This document shows, piece after piece, positions 1-9,322 of a stretch of 64,000 nucleotides of DNA. Each line of letters begins with the position of its first letter. Position 1 is the stretch's first letter. Under the pieces are notes generated by a model. It did no database searches, was not told where the DNA came from, and was given only the letters and a program-made list of their open reading frames with translations. Source of the DNA: an uncultured Gammaproteobacteria bacterium (lineage in GTDB: Bacteria > Pseudomonadota > Gammaproteobacteria > PS1 > Pseudothioglobaceae); assembly GCA_902509905.1 (NCBI GenBank), contig CABWZI010000003.1, positions 1 to 64,000 on the forward strand. The letters are read 5' to 3'. The position numbers and the translations under genes were made by a program.

Positions 1-828
1 AACATCGTCGGTAATGTTTAGATGACCCACAATACCTACAGCGCCTCCAATCATGCATCTTTTACCAATTTTTGTTGATCCAGCAATACCTGTTTTTGCA
101 GCAATAGCGGTATCTTCTCCAATAATCACATTGTGGGCAATGTGAATCAGGTTATCAATCTTTACACCATCATGAATTTCAGTATTTGACATAGAACCTC
201 TGTCAATAGTTGTATTGGCACCAATTGATACATTGTTTCCAATGAATACATTTCCCAAGTGAGCTATGGAGTTCCATTTTTTGTTATTTCTTGCATTTCC
301 AAAACCTTCTGAGCCTATTACAGCTCCCGGAGATATGATGCAATTATCTCCAATAATACTGCCACGTTGAATTATAACGTTTGATTCAATCAGACAACCT
401 TGACCAATATTGGTGTCGTCTTCTATAACACAATTGTGATGAATGATTGTTTCAGGGCCAATCTCAACATTTTTCCCAATTAAAGAGCTCGAAGCAATTT
501 CGGTATTTGGATAACTGACTTCATTTCCAAAAGATAAATCATCAATATCTTGAGTTTGTTTAAACTTATGAGAAAGTAATGAATATGCTAGATAAACATT
601 TTTAACAATAATTGCATTAGTTTTACAATAACCTTTAAGCTCCTGGTTAACTATAATTGCCCCAGCTTGTGAGTTAATCATAGCGTCTTTGTACTTTTCA
701 CTTACGGTATATGAAATCTCATTTATGTCTGCATTTACTAGAGAGTTGAGTCCATAGATTTCTTTAGTGTTGTCACCTTCGATTGAGCCTTCAATCAAAT
801 TAGCAATTTCTTCTAGTGTAAGTTTCAT
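1..828 (-). CDS. lpxD: UDP-3-O-(3-hydroxyacyl)glucosamine N-acyltransferase LpxD, 3' end outside window
   Basis: LpxD adds the second hydroxyacyl chain, from acyl-ACP, to UDP-3-O-acylglucosamine in lipid A synthesis at the cytoplasmic face. The reading frame is open from the ATG at 828 to the window edge (276 codons). It shows an N-terminal domain of about 100 residues followed by imperfect hexapeptide repeats (left-handed beta helix), seen as recurrent I/V-G-x-x-x motifs. The IDNLIHIAHN segment carries the His expected to be the catalytic base. The start codon overlaps the skp stop in an ATGA, so the two are translationally coupled. The order bamA-skp-lpxD is the classic one. The last part of the protein is cut off by the window edge. 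Confidence 0.95.
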   Translation of the reverse strand, partial: MKLTLEEIANLIEGSIEGDNTKEIYGLNSLVNADINEISYTVSEKYKDAMINSQAGAIIVNQELKGYCKTNAIIVKNVYLAYSLLSHKFKQTQDIDDLSFGNEVSYPNTEIASSSLIGKNVEIGPETIIHHNCVIEDDTNIGQGCLIESNVIIQRGSIIGDNCIISPGAVIGSEGFGNARNNKKWNSIAHLGNVFIGNNVSIGANTTIDRGSMSNTEIHDGVKIDNLIHIAHNVIIGEDTAIAAKTGIAGSTKIGKRCMIGGAVGIVGHLNITDDV

Positions 829-1316
829 AGTTTTTCAATTTCAGCAATTATTTCTTTTGATATGTCTACCTTGTCACTTACAAAAGCTATATTTTCATAA
901 AGAATGAGATCATAATTCTCTCTCTTTGCATATTCATTAATCGTTTGATTTACAAGAATTTCAATTTCTTTAAGTAAAGCAATTTTTTTATTATTCATGG
1001 TATTTTGCCAAAACTCCGTTTCCTTCCTAAAGCTTTGCTCTAAGTTTGAAAGTTTTGCTAATTCATCTTCAATAGATTTGTTTGAATCAGATTTTAGAAT
1101 TTCATCAATTTTTGTTCTAACTAATTCAATATGATTATATAAATCTAATAGCTCCTGTTTCTTAGGTTCAAATTCACTTGAAATTTGATCAAGGCTTGTT
1201 TTGTATTGAGATAAGCTAGTTACAACTTGATTAGTATCAATAAAACCAATTTTGATATTTTCAGCATTGGTCGATAAGCACAGAAAACAAAAAAACAGTA
1301 TTACTAAAACCTTCAT
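825..1316 (-). CDS. skp: OmpH/Skp-family periplasmic chaperone
   Basis: Skp binds unfolded outer-membrane proteins in the periplasm and delivers them to the BAM complex. The 163-residue protein begins with a hydrophobic signal peptide ending near STNA (about residue 18). It continues with the family's KIGFIDTNQVV-like beta strand and a long charged, coiled-coil-rich middle (about residues 45-125) that would form the tentacles of the trimer, then a C-terminal strand. The length is normal for the family. It lies 7 bp downstream of bamA and its stop overlaps the lpxD start. Function is assigned from family features and operon position. Confidence 0.9.
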   Translation of the reverse strand: MKVLVILFFCFLCLSTNAENIKIGFIDTNQVVTSLSQYKTSLDQISSEFEPKKQELLDLYNHIELVRTKIDEILKSDSNKSIEDELAKLSNLEQSFRKETEFWQNTMNNKKIALLKEIEILVNQTINEYAKRENYDLILYENIAFVSDKVDISKEIIAEIEKL

Positions 1317-1323
1317 AGAGGTA

Positions 1324-3639
1324 TTAGAAGCCAGTTCCTAGTGAGAAACCAAAATCTTCAATAATATCACCATCTTTTTTAAGTATTGGTGTAGAAATAA
1401 ATGCACCAATAGAACCAATTGGGCTTAGATAAGCAAATCCAAGGCCGGTAGACATTCTTAAATCATCAAGCTTAATATTTGAACTTTTTTCAAAAATATT
1501 ACCTGCATCAATAAAAGCACTCATTCTCATTTTTTCATTATTATCAAAAAAGAATGCTGGCGTAATTAAGTTAGCACTGCCAAGTATTGAAATTTCACCA
1601 CCTTTAGCCTTACCATTGGGATACAAAGGGCCCAATGTTTTGTTACCAAAGCCTCTGACAGAGCCACTACCTCCTCCAAAATGCCTTTTGTGAAATGGCA
1701 GTTCTTCGCCACTATAACCTTTAGATAAATTAATATTGCCTGTAAGCTTTAAAGTGACAGTATCGTTTAAAGGTCTATAGCTCTTGTGATCAGCATTCAC
1801 ATTGAAGTATTTGTAATCTCCAGGTGGAACGGAAACGCTAGCTGATAATGAGTTGTTTACACCATTAGTTGGATATAGGTAATCATTTAGCGTATTTCTA
1901 CTCCAATTAGCATTAACCTTAAACTCATCTCTTTCTTTGTTGGAGCACTGAATAGATTCATATCCAGAGCCAGAGAAAAGTGTGCTACATTTGATTTCAT
2001 TACTAGAGTATTCAAATTCAGTATTGATTCTTGAATCGTTACTTAGCGGAATTCCATAGCCAAAAGAAAATCCAGTTGTATCAATTTCGTATGAATCCGT
2101 AGCTATATCATCATCATTGATTTCACTTTTAAAAGCTCCTAAACTAACACTATGGCCTTGATCATTGTAATTAGGATTCATAAAGTAAAAACTAACCCTG
2201 TTGTAGGATTCAGAAACATTTAAGTTGGCATTTAAAGTATTTCCTGAGCCAAAAATATTTTTCTCTTCAATGCCTGCACCAAAGGAAATACCATAATTGT
2301 TGCTATGCGAAACTGAAAAACTAACTGAGCCAGTTTGAGTTTCTTCAACTTCAAAGCTTATATCAATTTTATCAGGCATGCCTTTAACCTCAGATGTGGC
2401 AATCTGCACATCAGAGAAATAGCCAAGTCTTCTTAGTTTAATTAATGAATTTCTAAGGATGCTTCTTGAGTACAAACCTCCTTCAGATATTCCAATTTCT
2501 CTTCTAACTACCTCATCTTGAGTGCGAGTATTGCCTGAAATAGAAATACGGTTTATATAAACCTTTTTATTTAATGAAATATCAAAATTAATATTTACAG
2601 AATTTAAAAACTCAGAGGTAACAGGACTAATGTTCACAAAAGCATAACCTTTGTCAGCAAACAAATCAGTTAATATTTGAATATTTTTAATGACTAAATT
2701 ACGATTAAAAACATCTCCCTCATTCATACTGATGGCATTTTCTAAAACTTCAATACCAATAACTTCAGTCTCACCTTCAAAAGTGATTTTTCCTAATTGA
2801 TACTGTATACCTTCAGAAACACTAATATCAATTGAAATTTTTTCTTTATTGTCATTTAGTTTAGAGTCTACATTGAGAATTTGAAAGTCCAAGTAGCCCG
2901 AATCAAAATAGGCATTAGTCATTAAGTCTATTCCTTGCTTGAATTCGGCCTCCGTAAATAGGTCTTTATTTGTGAAGTAATTCATTATGAACATGTCAGC
3001 TTCACCAATTTTGAATAATTTTAATAATGATGCCTCAGAAAGTTTCTCAGTACCTGAGATTTTAAAACTCTCAATTTTAACTCTATCGCCTTGTTGGATA
3101 GAGAGATCTATACCAGCACGGTTTTGGGGGTCAACAACAACATTAGGACTTATTTTCGCATTGTAATAGCCAGATTCTGCATACTTTGATTCAAGCATAA
3201 GAATAAAATTATCAAGCTTTCTTTGAGTATATGGGTTTCCAGCAGAAAGCATATTGTTGATAAGCTTTTCGTCAAGGAGGTCTTTGCTCATTAGCATTTT
3301 TTCGCCTTTAAGCCAATTTGTAAAGCCTGAGCCTGAGTCTAGACTAATATCAACGTACTTAATTATTGGATTTTCTTTTAGAGTTATATTTAAGCTATTT
3401 TCATTATTAGAGATAGTTATGTCAGAAAAAAGCCCAGTTTCAAAGAGAGATTCTATAATGTCATCGCTTAAATCACTCGTATATTCTTGGCCAGCTTTAA
3501 AAGGAATTAATTGCAAAAGAGACTCTTCAGGTGCATTATTTAGTCCAATAAAATTAATTTTGCTAATTGGGTTTGAGAGGGACTGTGAAGTAAAAAAGAA
3601 GAAAAGAAGGGTAAATAGAAGTCTTAATATGTTTTTCAT
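1324..3639 (-). CDS. bamA: Outer membrane protein assembly factor BamA
   Basis: BamA is the Omp85 core of the beta-barrel assembly machinery in the outer membrane. The 771-residue protein has a signal peptide (cleavage near residue 22), a stretch of POTRA repeats to about residue 420, and a C-terminal 16-stranded barrel. The barrel contains the diagnostic VRGF motif near residue 660 and ends in an aromatic residue (GTGF), as expected for a BAM-recognised beta signal. An AGGTG ribosome-binding site precedes the ATG. It leads the bamA-skp-lpxD operon. The rseP gene that normally lies directly upstream is absent here; a divergently unrelated DUF971 gene is found instead. The partner lipoprotein BamD is at 32294. 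Confidence 0.97.
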   Translation of the reverse strand: MKNILRLLFTLLFFFFTSQSLSNPISKINFIGLNNAPEESLLQLIPFKAGQEYTSDLSDDIIESLFETGLFSDITISNNENSLNITLKENPIIKYVDISLDSGSGFTNWLKGEKMLMSKDLLDEKLINNMLSAGNPYTQRKLDNFILMLESKYAESGYYNAKISPNVVVDPQNRAGIDLSIQQGDRVKIESFKISGTEKLSEASLLKLFKIGEADMFIMNYFTNKDLFTEAEFKQGIDLMTNAYFDSGYLDFQILNVDSKLNDNKEKISIDISVSEGIQYQLGKITFEGETEVIGIEVLENAISMNEGDVFNRNLVIKNIQILTDLFADKGYAFVNISPVTSEFLNSVNINFDISLNKKVYINRISISGNTRTQDEVVRREIGISEGGLYSRSILRNSLIKLRRLGYFSDVQIATSEVKGMPDKIDISFEVEETQTGSVSFSVSHSNNYGISFGAGIEEKNIFGSGNTLNANLNVSESYNRVSFYFMNPNYNDQGHSVSLGAFKSEINDDDIATDSYEIDTTGFSFGYGIPLSNDSRINTEFEYSSNEIKCSTLFSGSGYESIQCSNKERDEFKVNANWSRNTLNDYLYPTNGVNNSLSASVSVPPGDYKYFNVNADHKSYRPLNDTVTLKLTGNINLSKGYSGEELPFHKRHFGGGSGSVRGFGNKTLGPLYPNGKAKGGEISILGSANLITPAFFFDNNEKMRMSAFIDAGNIFEKSSNIKLDDLRMSTGLGFAYLSPIGSIGAFISTPILKKDGDIIEDFGFSLGTGF

Positions 3640-3778
3640 TTTTTCACCTATAGTAGTTAATTTTTTTAATCCAAAAAAACCATTAATACAATTAACTGAA
3701 GAAGTTTATGTGCATTTTAACAAAATAAATTCATTAGTTGTTGAACTAACAATAAATAATACTCTTTCGATAATAAAT

Positions 3779-4147
3779 TTAAATAGAAACTTCATGGAAG
3801 TTTTGCTTTTTAACATTATTTTTTTCTACGCGGTCACAGTAATCTTTCCAAAGCTCTTCTTTGTCATTACCTAGGTGATGAAGATAACTCCAAGAATAAA
3901 TGCCAGTTGTGTGACCATCACTAAAATGAATTGCTACCGCATAGTTTCCCATTGGCACAAGAGAACTGATAGTAACGTCTTGTTTATTTAATTGAAGAGT
4001 TTCCTGGCCAGGACCATGTCCTCTAACTTCTGCAGATGGTGAATAAACTCTCAAGTATTCACTGCTAAGAGCAAAATCATTTTTTTCAAATGATACTGTG
4101 AGTAATTTTTTATCTTTGCTTAATGTTATATTTGTTGGAGGTGTCAT
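3779..4147 (-). CDS. DUF971 / GBBH-like N-terminal domain protein
   Basis: This 122-residue protein is a stand-alone copy of the small domain found at the N terminus of gamma-butyrobetaine hydroxylase (DUF971). The typical core is visible: a tandem beta section ending in a FSDGH-TGIYSW-YLHHLG stretch (about residues 76-92). The C-terminal tail is short and basic. Stand-alone DUF971 proteins are common in proteobacteria; roles in Fe-S or cofactor assembly have been proposed for homologues, but none can be read from this sequence. It lies upstream of bamA on the same strand, separated by 139 bp of very AT-rich DNA, and divergent from dapF. I would not assign a function. Confidence 0.85.
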   Translation of the reverse strand: MTPPTNITLSKDKKLLTVSFEKNDFALSSEYLRVYSPSAEVRGHGPGQETLQLNKQDVTISSLVPMGNYAVAIHFSDGHTTGIYSWSYLHHLGNDKEELWKDYCDRVEKNNVKKQNFHEVSI

Positions 4148-4230
4148 TTAGAGTTCAGATTTATTGATTTGATAAATTTTAACATATCAGTAATTAGATA
4201 AAGCCATACACTAAAGGTTAAAATGTACTA

Positions 4231-5049
4231 ATGATTAATTTTACAAAAATGCATGGACTAGGTAATGACTTTGTTGTTATGAATAACATAGATGGAGACA
4301 TTTCTTTATCTATTGATGAAATTCGTAAACTTTCAGACCGTCGCTTTGGTATTGGCTTTGATCAATTATTGATGGTTGAAAGCGCAATCTCTAAAGAGGC
4401 TGATTTCCGCTACGTAATATTTAATGCCGATGGTTCAGAAGTGAGTCAATGCGGTAATGGAGCAAGATGCTTTGCACTCTATATTCAAAAGAAAAATCTT
4501 TCATATAAGAACACCTTGACTGTTGAAACAAATGCTGGCGTATTGACTCTAAATATTAATAGAAATGGCTCGGTGACTGTAGATATGGGGGCTCCTAACT
4601 TTGAACCTTCAAAAATACCGTTAAACTTTGAAAATGAGTCATCAGAATATTTGGTTGAAGAACTTAAAGTCGGCTCTTTGTCGATTGGAAATCCGCACGC
4701 TATAGTAATTCAGGATGAAATCAAAGATATTGAGCAAGCTGCCTCAAAGATTCAGTCCAGTGACGCCTTTCCTGAAGGTGTGAATGTTGGCTTTATGCAG
4801 ATAATAAATAGAGAAGAAATCAAGTTAAGAGTGGTTGAAAGAGGAGTTGGTGAAACGCTTGCATGTGGCTCTGGAGCATGCGCTGCAGTAATTTATGGTA
4901 TAAAGAGAGGGCATCTTGATTCTAAGGTAATTGTCCATCTAAATGGCGGTGATGCAGTCGTAGACTATGATGGGAATAATGTTTTTTTGACAGGTCCTGG
5001 TGAATTTGTTTATGAGGGCTCTATAAATCTAAGGAGCGGCTCTTCTTAG
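4231..5049 (+). CDS. dapF: Diaminopimelate epimerase
   Basis: DapF interconverts LL- and meso-diaminopimelate, the last step before peptidoglycan cross-link precursor and lysine synthesis. The 272-residue protein shows the two catalytic cysteines in their signature contexts: Cys74 in QCGNGARC and Cys212 in ACGSGACAA. The N-terminal KMHGLGNDF motif is also typical. Length is normal. The gene's last 4 bp overlap the end of the convergent apaH, leaving no room for a conventional terminator between them. Confidence 0.97.
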   Translation: MINFTKMHGLGNDFVVMNNIDGDISLSIDEIRKLSDRRFGIGFDQLLMVESAISKEADFRYVIFNADGSEVSQCGNGARCFALYIQKKNLSYKNTLTVETNAGVLTLNINRNGSVTVDMGAPNFEPSKIPLNFENESSEYLVEELKVGSLSIGNPHAIVIQDEIKDIEQAASKIQSSDAFPEGVNVGFMQIINREEIKLRVVERGVGETLACGSGACAAVIYGIKRGHLDSKVIVHLNGGDAVVDYDGNNVFLTGPGEFVYEGSINLRSGSS

Positions 5050-5849
5050 GATTCTAAGGATTGCTGAGAGATAATTTCATTTTTGGTTAAATTATAGGCA
5101 GAAAGCTTCCCTCCCCAGATGCAGCCATGATCCATAGGATAAATATTCTCCTTTTTTACATTTTGAAGAGTAGACCAGTGTCCAAAAAAAATCTTGTGAT
5201 TTTCCATCTCTCTTTTTGAGTGAAGAAACCATGCCCTATAGCCTTTAGGATTTTTGTCAGTATTAAGCTTATGATTAAATTCAAGCTCACCATTTTCTTT
5301 GCAAAAACGCATACGCATTAGGGCGTTTATAGCGTAGCGTGATTTTTCTTCATTTGAGTGCTTTTCATCCCAAATATAAGGACTATCTCCATACATCTTA
5401 GATAAAAAAATAGGAGCATCTGCTGACTGAAGATTCTTTTCAACTAATTTACTATTCTCTAAAACATCAGTCATGCCCCATTTTGGTGGAGCACCAGCAT
5501 GAACAAGCAGGGCGTTTTTATAATCTATTGCAAGCGGCCTTTGAAGAAGATAGTCAAGCATTACAACTTTATCAGGGGCTTCTAGTATGTCTTGAAATGT
5601 ATCTTTTTTGTTTGGGTTTCTTTCTGTTAGAGCGCAAACAAGAAGATGAAAATCATGGTTCCCTAAAACCATTTTCATGTTGTCTCTATTTGAGTAGATT
5701 AACTTCAGAACATCAAGGGAATTACTTCCTCGATTAACAACGTCTCCAAGAAAATAAATGCGATCCTTATCAGGGTTAAACTTAATTTTAGTGAGTAAAG
5801 CTACTAGAGTTTTAAAGCAACCCTGGACGTCACCAATTGCATAATCCAT
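5046..5849 (-). CDS. apaH: Symmetrical bis(5'-nucleosyl)-tetraphosphatase ApaH
   Basis: ApaH hydrolyses Ap4A and related dinucleotides symmetrically to two ADP, and can remove Np4A caps from RNA. The 267-residue protein has the metallophosphatase signatures GDVQGC (residues 6-11), GDVVNRG (35-41) and GNHD (63-66). It lies 9 bp downstream of apaG, within the apaG-apaH and rsmA-pdxA block known from Enterobacteria, here in the order pdxA-rsmA-apaG-apaH. The 3' end overlaps the convergent dapF by 4 bp. Confidence 0.95.
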   Translation of the reverse strand: MDYAIGDVQGCFKTLVALLTKIKFNPDKDRIYFLGDVVNRGSNSLDVLKLIYSNRDNMKMVLGNHDFHLLVCALTERNPNKKDTFQDILEAPDKVVMLDYLLQRPLAIDYKNALLVHAGAPPKWGMTDVLENSKLVEKNLQSADAPIFLSKMYGDSPYIWDEKHSNEEKSRYAINALMRMRFCKENGELEFNHKLNTDKNPKGYRAWFLHSKREMENHKIFFGHWSTLQNVKKENIYPMDHGCIWGGKLSAYNLTKNEIISQQSLES

Positions 5850-5858
5850 CGGGTTTGA

Positions 5859-6236
5859 TCAATGCAGAGTTCGAGGCTCACTCAGAGTAAATTCTGGGAT
5901 ATCTGCATCGAATCTGTGACCTAAGTCACTAATCATCCCATAAGAGCCTTTCATAGTACCAGTTTCAGTATTAATGATTGCTCCTGAGCTATACTGAAAA
6001 CTCTCACCGGGCGAAAGGTGAGGCTGTTGACCAATGACTCCTTCTCCAATCACCTCTTCAGTTTGGCCAGACTCGTCTTGAATAAGCCAACGCCTAGTTC
6101 TTAGTTGGGCTCCTACGTCGCCCTGATTGGTTATTGTAATAGTATAGGCGTAAGCATATTGCTTGTTAATTATGTCTGATTGATCAGACAGATAGGTGAC
6201 CTCGACATTAATTTCTATATTGTTTTTCATAATCAT
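5859..6236 (-). CDS. apaG: ApaG / CorD family protein
   Basis: ApaG is a small immunoglobulin-fold protein of about 125 residues whose biochemical role is unsettled; family members bind metal or phosphate ligands. Typical features are the TITNQGDVGAQLRTRRW stretch (about residues 34-50), the GEGV.G..P.L.PGESF..S section and the MKGSYGM motif. The first 29 bp overlap the end of rsmA, so the two are likely translationally coupled. Two closely spaced start codons exist (ATG at 6236 and 6230); the choice changes only two residues. Confidence 0.93.
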   Translation of the reverse strand: MIMKNNIEINVEVTYLSDQSDIINKQYAYAYTITITNQGDVGAQLRTRRWLIQDESGQTEEVIGEGVIGQQPHLSPGESFQYSSGAIINTETGTMKGSYGMISDLGHRFDADIPEFTLSEPRTLH

Positions 6237-6969
6237 TCATCAGGGTTACAAAATTATCAAGACTTAGCATCTCGGCTCGCTGCGATAAATCAATATCGGT
6301 TTGTGATTGATCAAGCACAGATTTTAAACAATTTTTTAATGTTTTTCTTCTTTGCGAAAAGGCTAATTTAACTATTTCTTCAAGCGGCTTTAGATCTTGC
6401 ACTAAAGGCCTACTTTTTGTTTTCAAATAAAGTATAGCAGATTCGATTTTAGGCTGAGGATTGAAAGACTCTTTTGGCACAATAAACATGAGTTCGGTGT
6501 CAAAGAAAGCCTGAATTACAACACTAAGCCTTCCATATGTCTTGTTTCCTGGTGGGGCCACAATGCGCTCAACAACTTCTTTTTGAAGCATAAATGTCAT
6601 GTCAATTATATTTTCTCTATATTTAAGTAGATGAAATAGCAAAGGTGATGAAATATTGTAAGGCAGGTTACCAACAATTCTTATTTTTTTTGAAAAGTGA
6701 TTAAAGTCAAATTCTAGAGCGTCAGCATTAAAAATAGTAATTTTTGTATTGTTTTGAGAACTCAGAATTGAAATTAAATCACGATCGATTTCAATCACGT
6801 TAAGATTATTGAGATATACAGCAAGTGGAAAAGTCAAGGCGCCTTTTCCTGGGCCTATTTCAACAATACTATCATCACTCTTTGGAGCTATAGTAGAGAT
6901 AATTTGATTTATAACTTGATCATCAATCAGAAAGTTCTGACCAAATCTCTTTCTAGGCGTGTGAGCCAT
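6208..6969 (-). CDS. rsmA: 16S rRNA (adenine1518/1519-N6)-dimethyltransferase RsmA/KsgA
   Basis: RsmA dimethylates two adjacent adenines in helix 45 of 16S rRNA during late 30S assembly. From the ATG at 6969 the protein begins MAHTPRKRFGQNFL, the standard N terminus; a GTG at 7002 would add 11 residues with no family match, so I prefer 6969. The SAM-binding motif EIGPGKGALT and the catalytic NLPYNISSPL motif are intact. The start lies inside the last codons of pdxA and the end overlaps apaG, so pdxA-rsmA-apaG-apaH is one coupled operon. Confidence 0.95.
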   Translation of the reverse strand: MAHTPRKRFGQNFLIDDQVINQIISTIAPKSDDSIVEIGPGKGALTFPLAVYLNNLNVIEIDRDLISILSSQNNTKITIFNADALEFDFNHFSKKIRIVGNLPYNISSPLLFHLLKYRENIIDMTFMLQKEVVERIVAPPGNKTYGRLSVVIQAFFDTELMFIVPKESFNPQPKIESAILYLKTKSRPLVQDLKPLEEIVKLAFSQRRKTLKNCLKSVLDQSQTDIDLSQRAEMLSLDNFVTLMNDYEKQYRN

Positions 6970-7915
6970 TTTTACTAATTTTTTCAAAAAAAGATAACGC
7001 ACAGTAAAAGCTGCCTAAATCAATTTTGCCCGTTCCAGCTAGTTCAAGCGCAGTCCCATGATCTACAGAGGTGCGAATAAATGGAAGACCAAGAGTAATG
7101 TTAGCAGCATTTTTAAAGCCTTTTGCTTTAAGAACGGGCAGACCTTGGTCGTGATACATAGCAAGAACAACATCGATATTCTCTAAAGAATCAGGGGTAA
7201 AGGCTGTATCAGCAGGAACTGGTCCAAAGAGGCTAAAGCCATTTTGATTCAAATAATCAATCACAGGGCCAATTGTTGTAATTTCCTCATCTCCAAGATA
7301 TCCATTTTCACCTGCATGAGGGTTAAGCCCGCAAACCAAAATATTTGGTTTTTTGGTGCCAAAAAATTCAAAGTCATTATTGATAATTGAAATTACCTCA
7401 ATAAGAGATTCTCTGGTAATGTTTTTAGGGACATCTTTCAGCGCAAGGTGAGTTGTTGCAAGAGCAACCTTGAGGCCTGAAGTTGCCAGCACCATTACAG
7501 TTTTAGAGCTTTTTGATAGTTCTGCAAAATATTCAGTGTGGCCACTAAATTCAATCCCAGCGTCATTAATAACTGATTTGTTAATTGGGCCAGTCAGAAT
7601 ACCTTTTGAGCGATTTTCTAAACTGTGTTTAGTGGCTTTCTTTAAGAGTGAAAGTACATATTCAGCATTGTCTGGATTAAGTTTTCCGGGCATTACTTTA
7701 TGTGAGGTTTTCACAGGAAAGATTGACAATTCGCCTGAGCTCTTTGTTGAGTTTTCAGTTAAAGTGAGAGGCAAGTTTAGAATTTTAGCCCGATTTATTA
7801 AGACATCAGGATCGCAATAAACTTGCAGATTTTCAGTTCTTTCTTTCTGTGCATAGATGATAGCAATGTCTGGACCAATTCCAGACGGTTCGCCAGAGGT
7901 ATATGCAATAGACAT
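6953..7915 (-). CDS. pdxA: 4-hydroxythreonine-4-phosphate dehydrogenase
   Basis: PdxA oxidises 4-phosphohydroxy-L-threonine in the DXP-dependent pyridoxal phosphate pathway; the product is used by PdxJ, which is also in this window (35134). The 320-residue protein starts with the family's GEPSGIGPD motif. It has the metal-binding histidines in FSGHTEYFA (His126), NPHAGENG and MYHDQGLPVLK. It heads the coupled pdxA-rsmA-apaG-apaH operon and overlaps rsmA. Confidence 0.96.
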   Translation of the reverse strand: MSIAYTSGEPSGIGPDIAIIYAQKERTENLQVYCDPDVLINRAKILNLPLTLTENSTKSSGELSIFPVKTSHKVMPGKLNPDNAEYVLSLLKKATKHSLENRSKGILTGPINKSVINDAGIEFSGHTEYFAELSKSSKTVMVLATSGLKVALATTHLALKDVPKNITRESLIEVISIINNDFEFFGTKKPNILVCGLNPHAGENGYLGDEEITTIGPVIDYLNQNGFSLFGPVPADTAFTPDSLENIDVVLAMYHDQGLPVLKAKGFKNAANITLGLPFIRTSVDHGTALELAGTGKIDLGSFYCALSFFEKISKNGSHA

Positions 7916-7925
7916 AAAGTAATTT

Positions 7926-8309
7926 TTAGTTAATTTTATTGATAGTGAATACGGTTAAAGCAGCTACAGATCCTGAAAGAAACATGCCCCAAAGAATGTC
8001 AGCAATGACCAGCTTTAAACTAAAAATATTCATAGATGCATAAACAGTTAAATCATAGGTTCCATAAGTAACTAGACCAAAAAAAGCACCAATTAAAAAG
8101 ACGTTAAAAAGGGTATTACTCTGGTTAGGATTAATTACAAAAAAGATTAGGCCGAGCAAGAAAACAACATAGAAAATAAGGGCTGGTGGAACTTTGAGCT
8201 CCATTAGTGAGCCAACCTCCTGCTTGTACATCGGCGTTGCTACAAAATAAATCCAAAAAACGTCAATAATGAAAAAGAATAGAAGGGCGATAAAGAAAGT
8301 TTTAATCAT
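7926..8309 (-). CDS. DUF2177 family inner-membrane protein
   Basis: This 127-residue protein is almost entirely hydrophobic, with about four transmembrane segments. It matches the DUF2177 pattern: an N-terminal FFIIDVFWIYFVA.P.Y..E segment and a central GLVTYGTYDLT motif followed by IADILWG. The function of the family is not established; members are often found near metabolic or light-responsive genes, but nothing here indicates a role. It lies 10 bp upstream of pdxA on the same strand, so it is probably co-transcribed. Confidence 0.8.
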   Translation of the reverse strand: MIKTFFIALLFFFIIDVFWIYFVATPMYKQEVGSLMELKVPPALIFYVVFLLGLIFFVINPNQSNTLFNVFLIGAFFGLVTYGTYDLTVYASMNIFSLKLVIADILWGMFLSGSVAALTVFTINKIN

Positions 8310-8374
8310 AACGTTTGGCTGCCTTTTTATTTTTGTTGAAGAATATTTTATCTATGATACTTTAAAAGTTTGAT

Positions 8375-9322
8375 TTAATTTACTAGCTCACCCTTGGCTT
8401 GAAGATCAGCGTGGTAAGAAGACCTAACCATTGGACCGCTAGCAACTTGAGAAAAGCCTAGATCAATCGCAATCATCTTATATTTTTCAAACTGTTCAGG
8501 AGTGATGTATTCTTCAACTGCAAGGTGGTGTCGACTGGGCTGTAAATACTGCCCTAGAGTTAGCATATCTACTTGATGTTCTCTAAGATCTTTAAGCACA
8601 TTAATGACCTGAGTATTCGTCTCACCAACCCCAAGCATCAGTCCAGATTTAGTTTTAACATGTGGGTGCCTCTCTTTGAAGCTTTTTAGCAAATCAAGTG
8701 ACTGCTCATAATCTGACCCCGGTCTCACCTTAGGGTAAAGGCTCGGAACAGTCTCTAAATTATGATTAAAAACATCTGGCGCACAATCATCAAAAATGTT
8801 GAGTGCTTTATCTACTCGACCCCTGAAATCAGGGGTCAATACCTCAATTTTTACAAGAGGAGTTTTTTTTCTAATGTTGTCGATGCAGTCTTTAAAGTGG
8901 CTTGCCCCTCCGTCTCTCAAATCGTCTCTGTCAACAGAAGTTATGACGACATACTTTAGGGCCATTTTTGCAATTGTATCTGCCAAGTGTCCAGGTTCAT
9001 TTTTATCTAAAGGCTTCGGCCGGCCATGAGCTACGTCACAAAAAGGACATCTTCGAGTGCAGATTTGACCCATAATCATAAAGGTTGCAGTTCCATGATT
9101 AAAGCACTCGCTCAGGTTGGGACACTGCGCCTCTTCACAGACTGTAAAAAGGTCTTGACTTCTGAGTGTTTTTTTTAATTCATTGACCTTGCTTGAATTT
9201 GCGTGCCTAATTCGTATCCAGTTGGGTTTCTTTATTGGTTTTCTCTCTGAATCAGGCCTAATCTTGAGTCGACTAACCTTAGACTCGCCTTTAAGGGTCT
9301 TTATTTCAACTTCTTGAGACAT
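8375..9322 (-). CDS. lipA: Lipoyl synthase
   Basis: LipA is a radical-SAM enzyme that inserts two sulfur atoms into protein-bound octanoyl groups to make lipoate. The 315-residue protein carries both clusters' ligands: the auxiliary-cluster motif C-x4-C-x5-C ([12 protein letters not shown]) and the radical-SAM motif C-x3-C-x2-C (CTRRCPFC). The C-terminal VRSSYHA segment holds the serine ligand. It overlaps the end of lipB by 17 bp, so lipB-lipA are coupled, supplying octanoylation and sulfur insertion in sequence. Confidence 0.97.
   Translation of the reverse strand: MSQEVEIKTLKGESKVSRLKIRPDSERKPIKKPNWIRIRHANSSKVNELKKTLRSQDLFTVCEEAQCPNLSECFNHGTATFMIMGQICTRRCPFCDVAHGRPKPLDKNEPGHLADTIAKMALKYVVITSVDRDDLRDGGASHFKDCIDNIRKKTPLVKIEVLTPDFRGRVDKALNIFDDCAPDVFNHNLETVPSLYPKVRPGSDYEQSLDLLKSFKERHPHVKTKSGLMLGVGETNTQVINVLKDLREHQVDMLTLGQYLQPSRHHLAVEEYITPEQFEKYKMIAIDLGFSQVASGPMVRSSYHADLQAKGELVN

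Noticed and set aside
3254-3874. Rightward 206-codon open frame across the bamA start
   Set aside because: It is antisense to bamA and DUF971, lacks any recognisable family, and is explained by the coding bias of bamA.
6970-7002. Upstream GTG start for rsmA
   Set aside because: The added residues match no family and lie inside pdxA; the protein's conserved start is at 6969.
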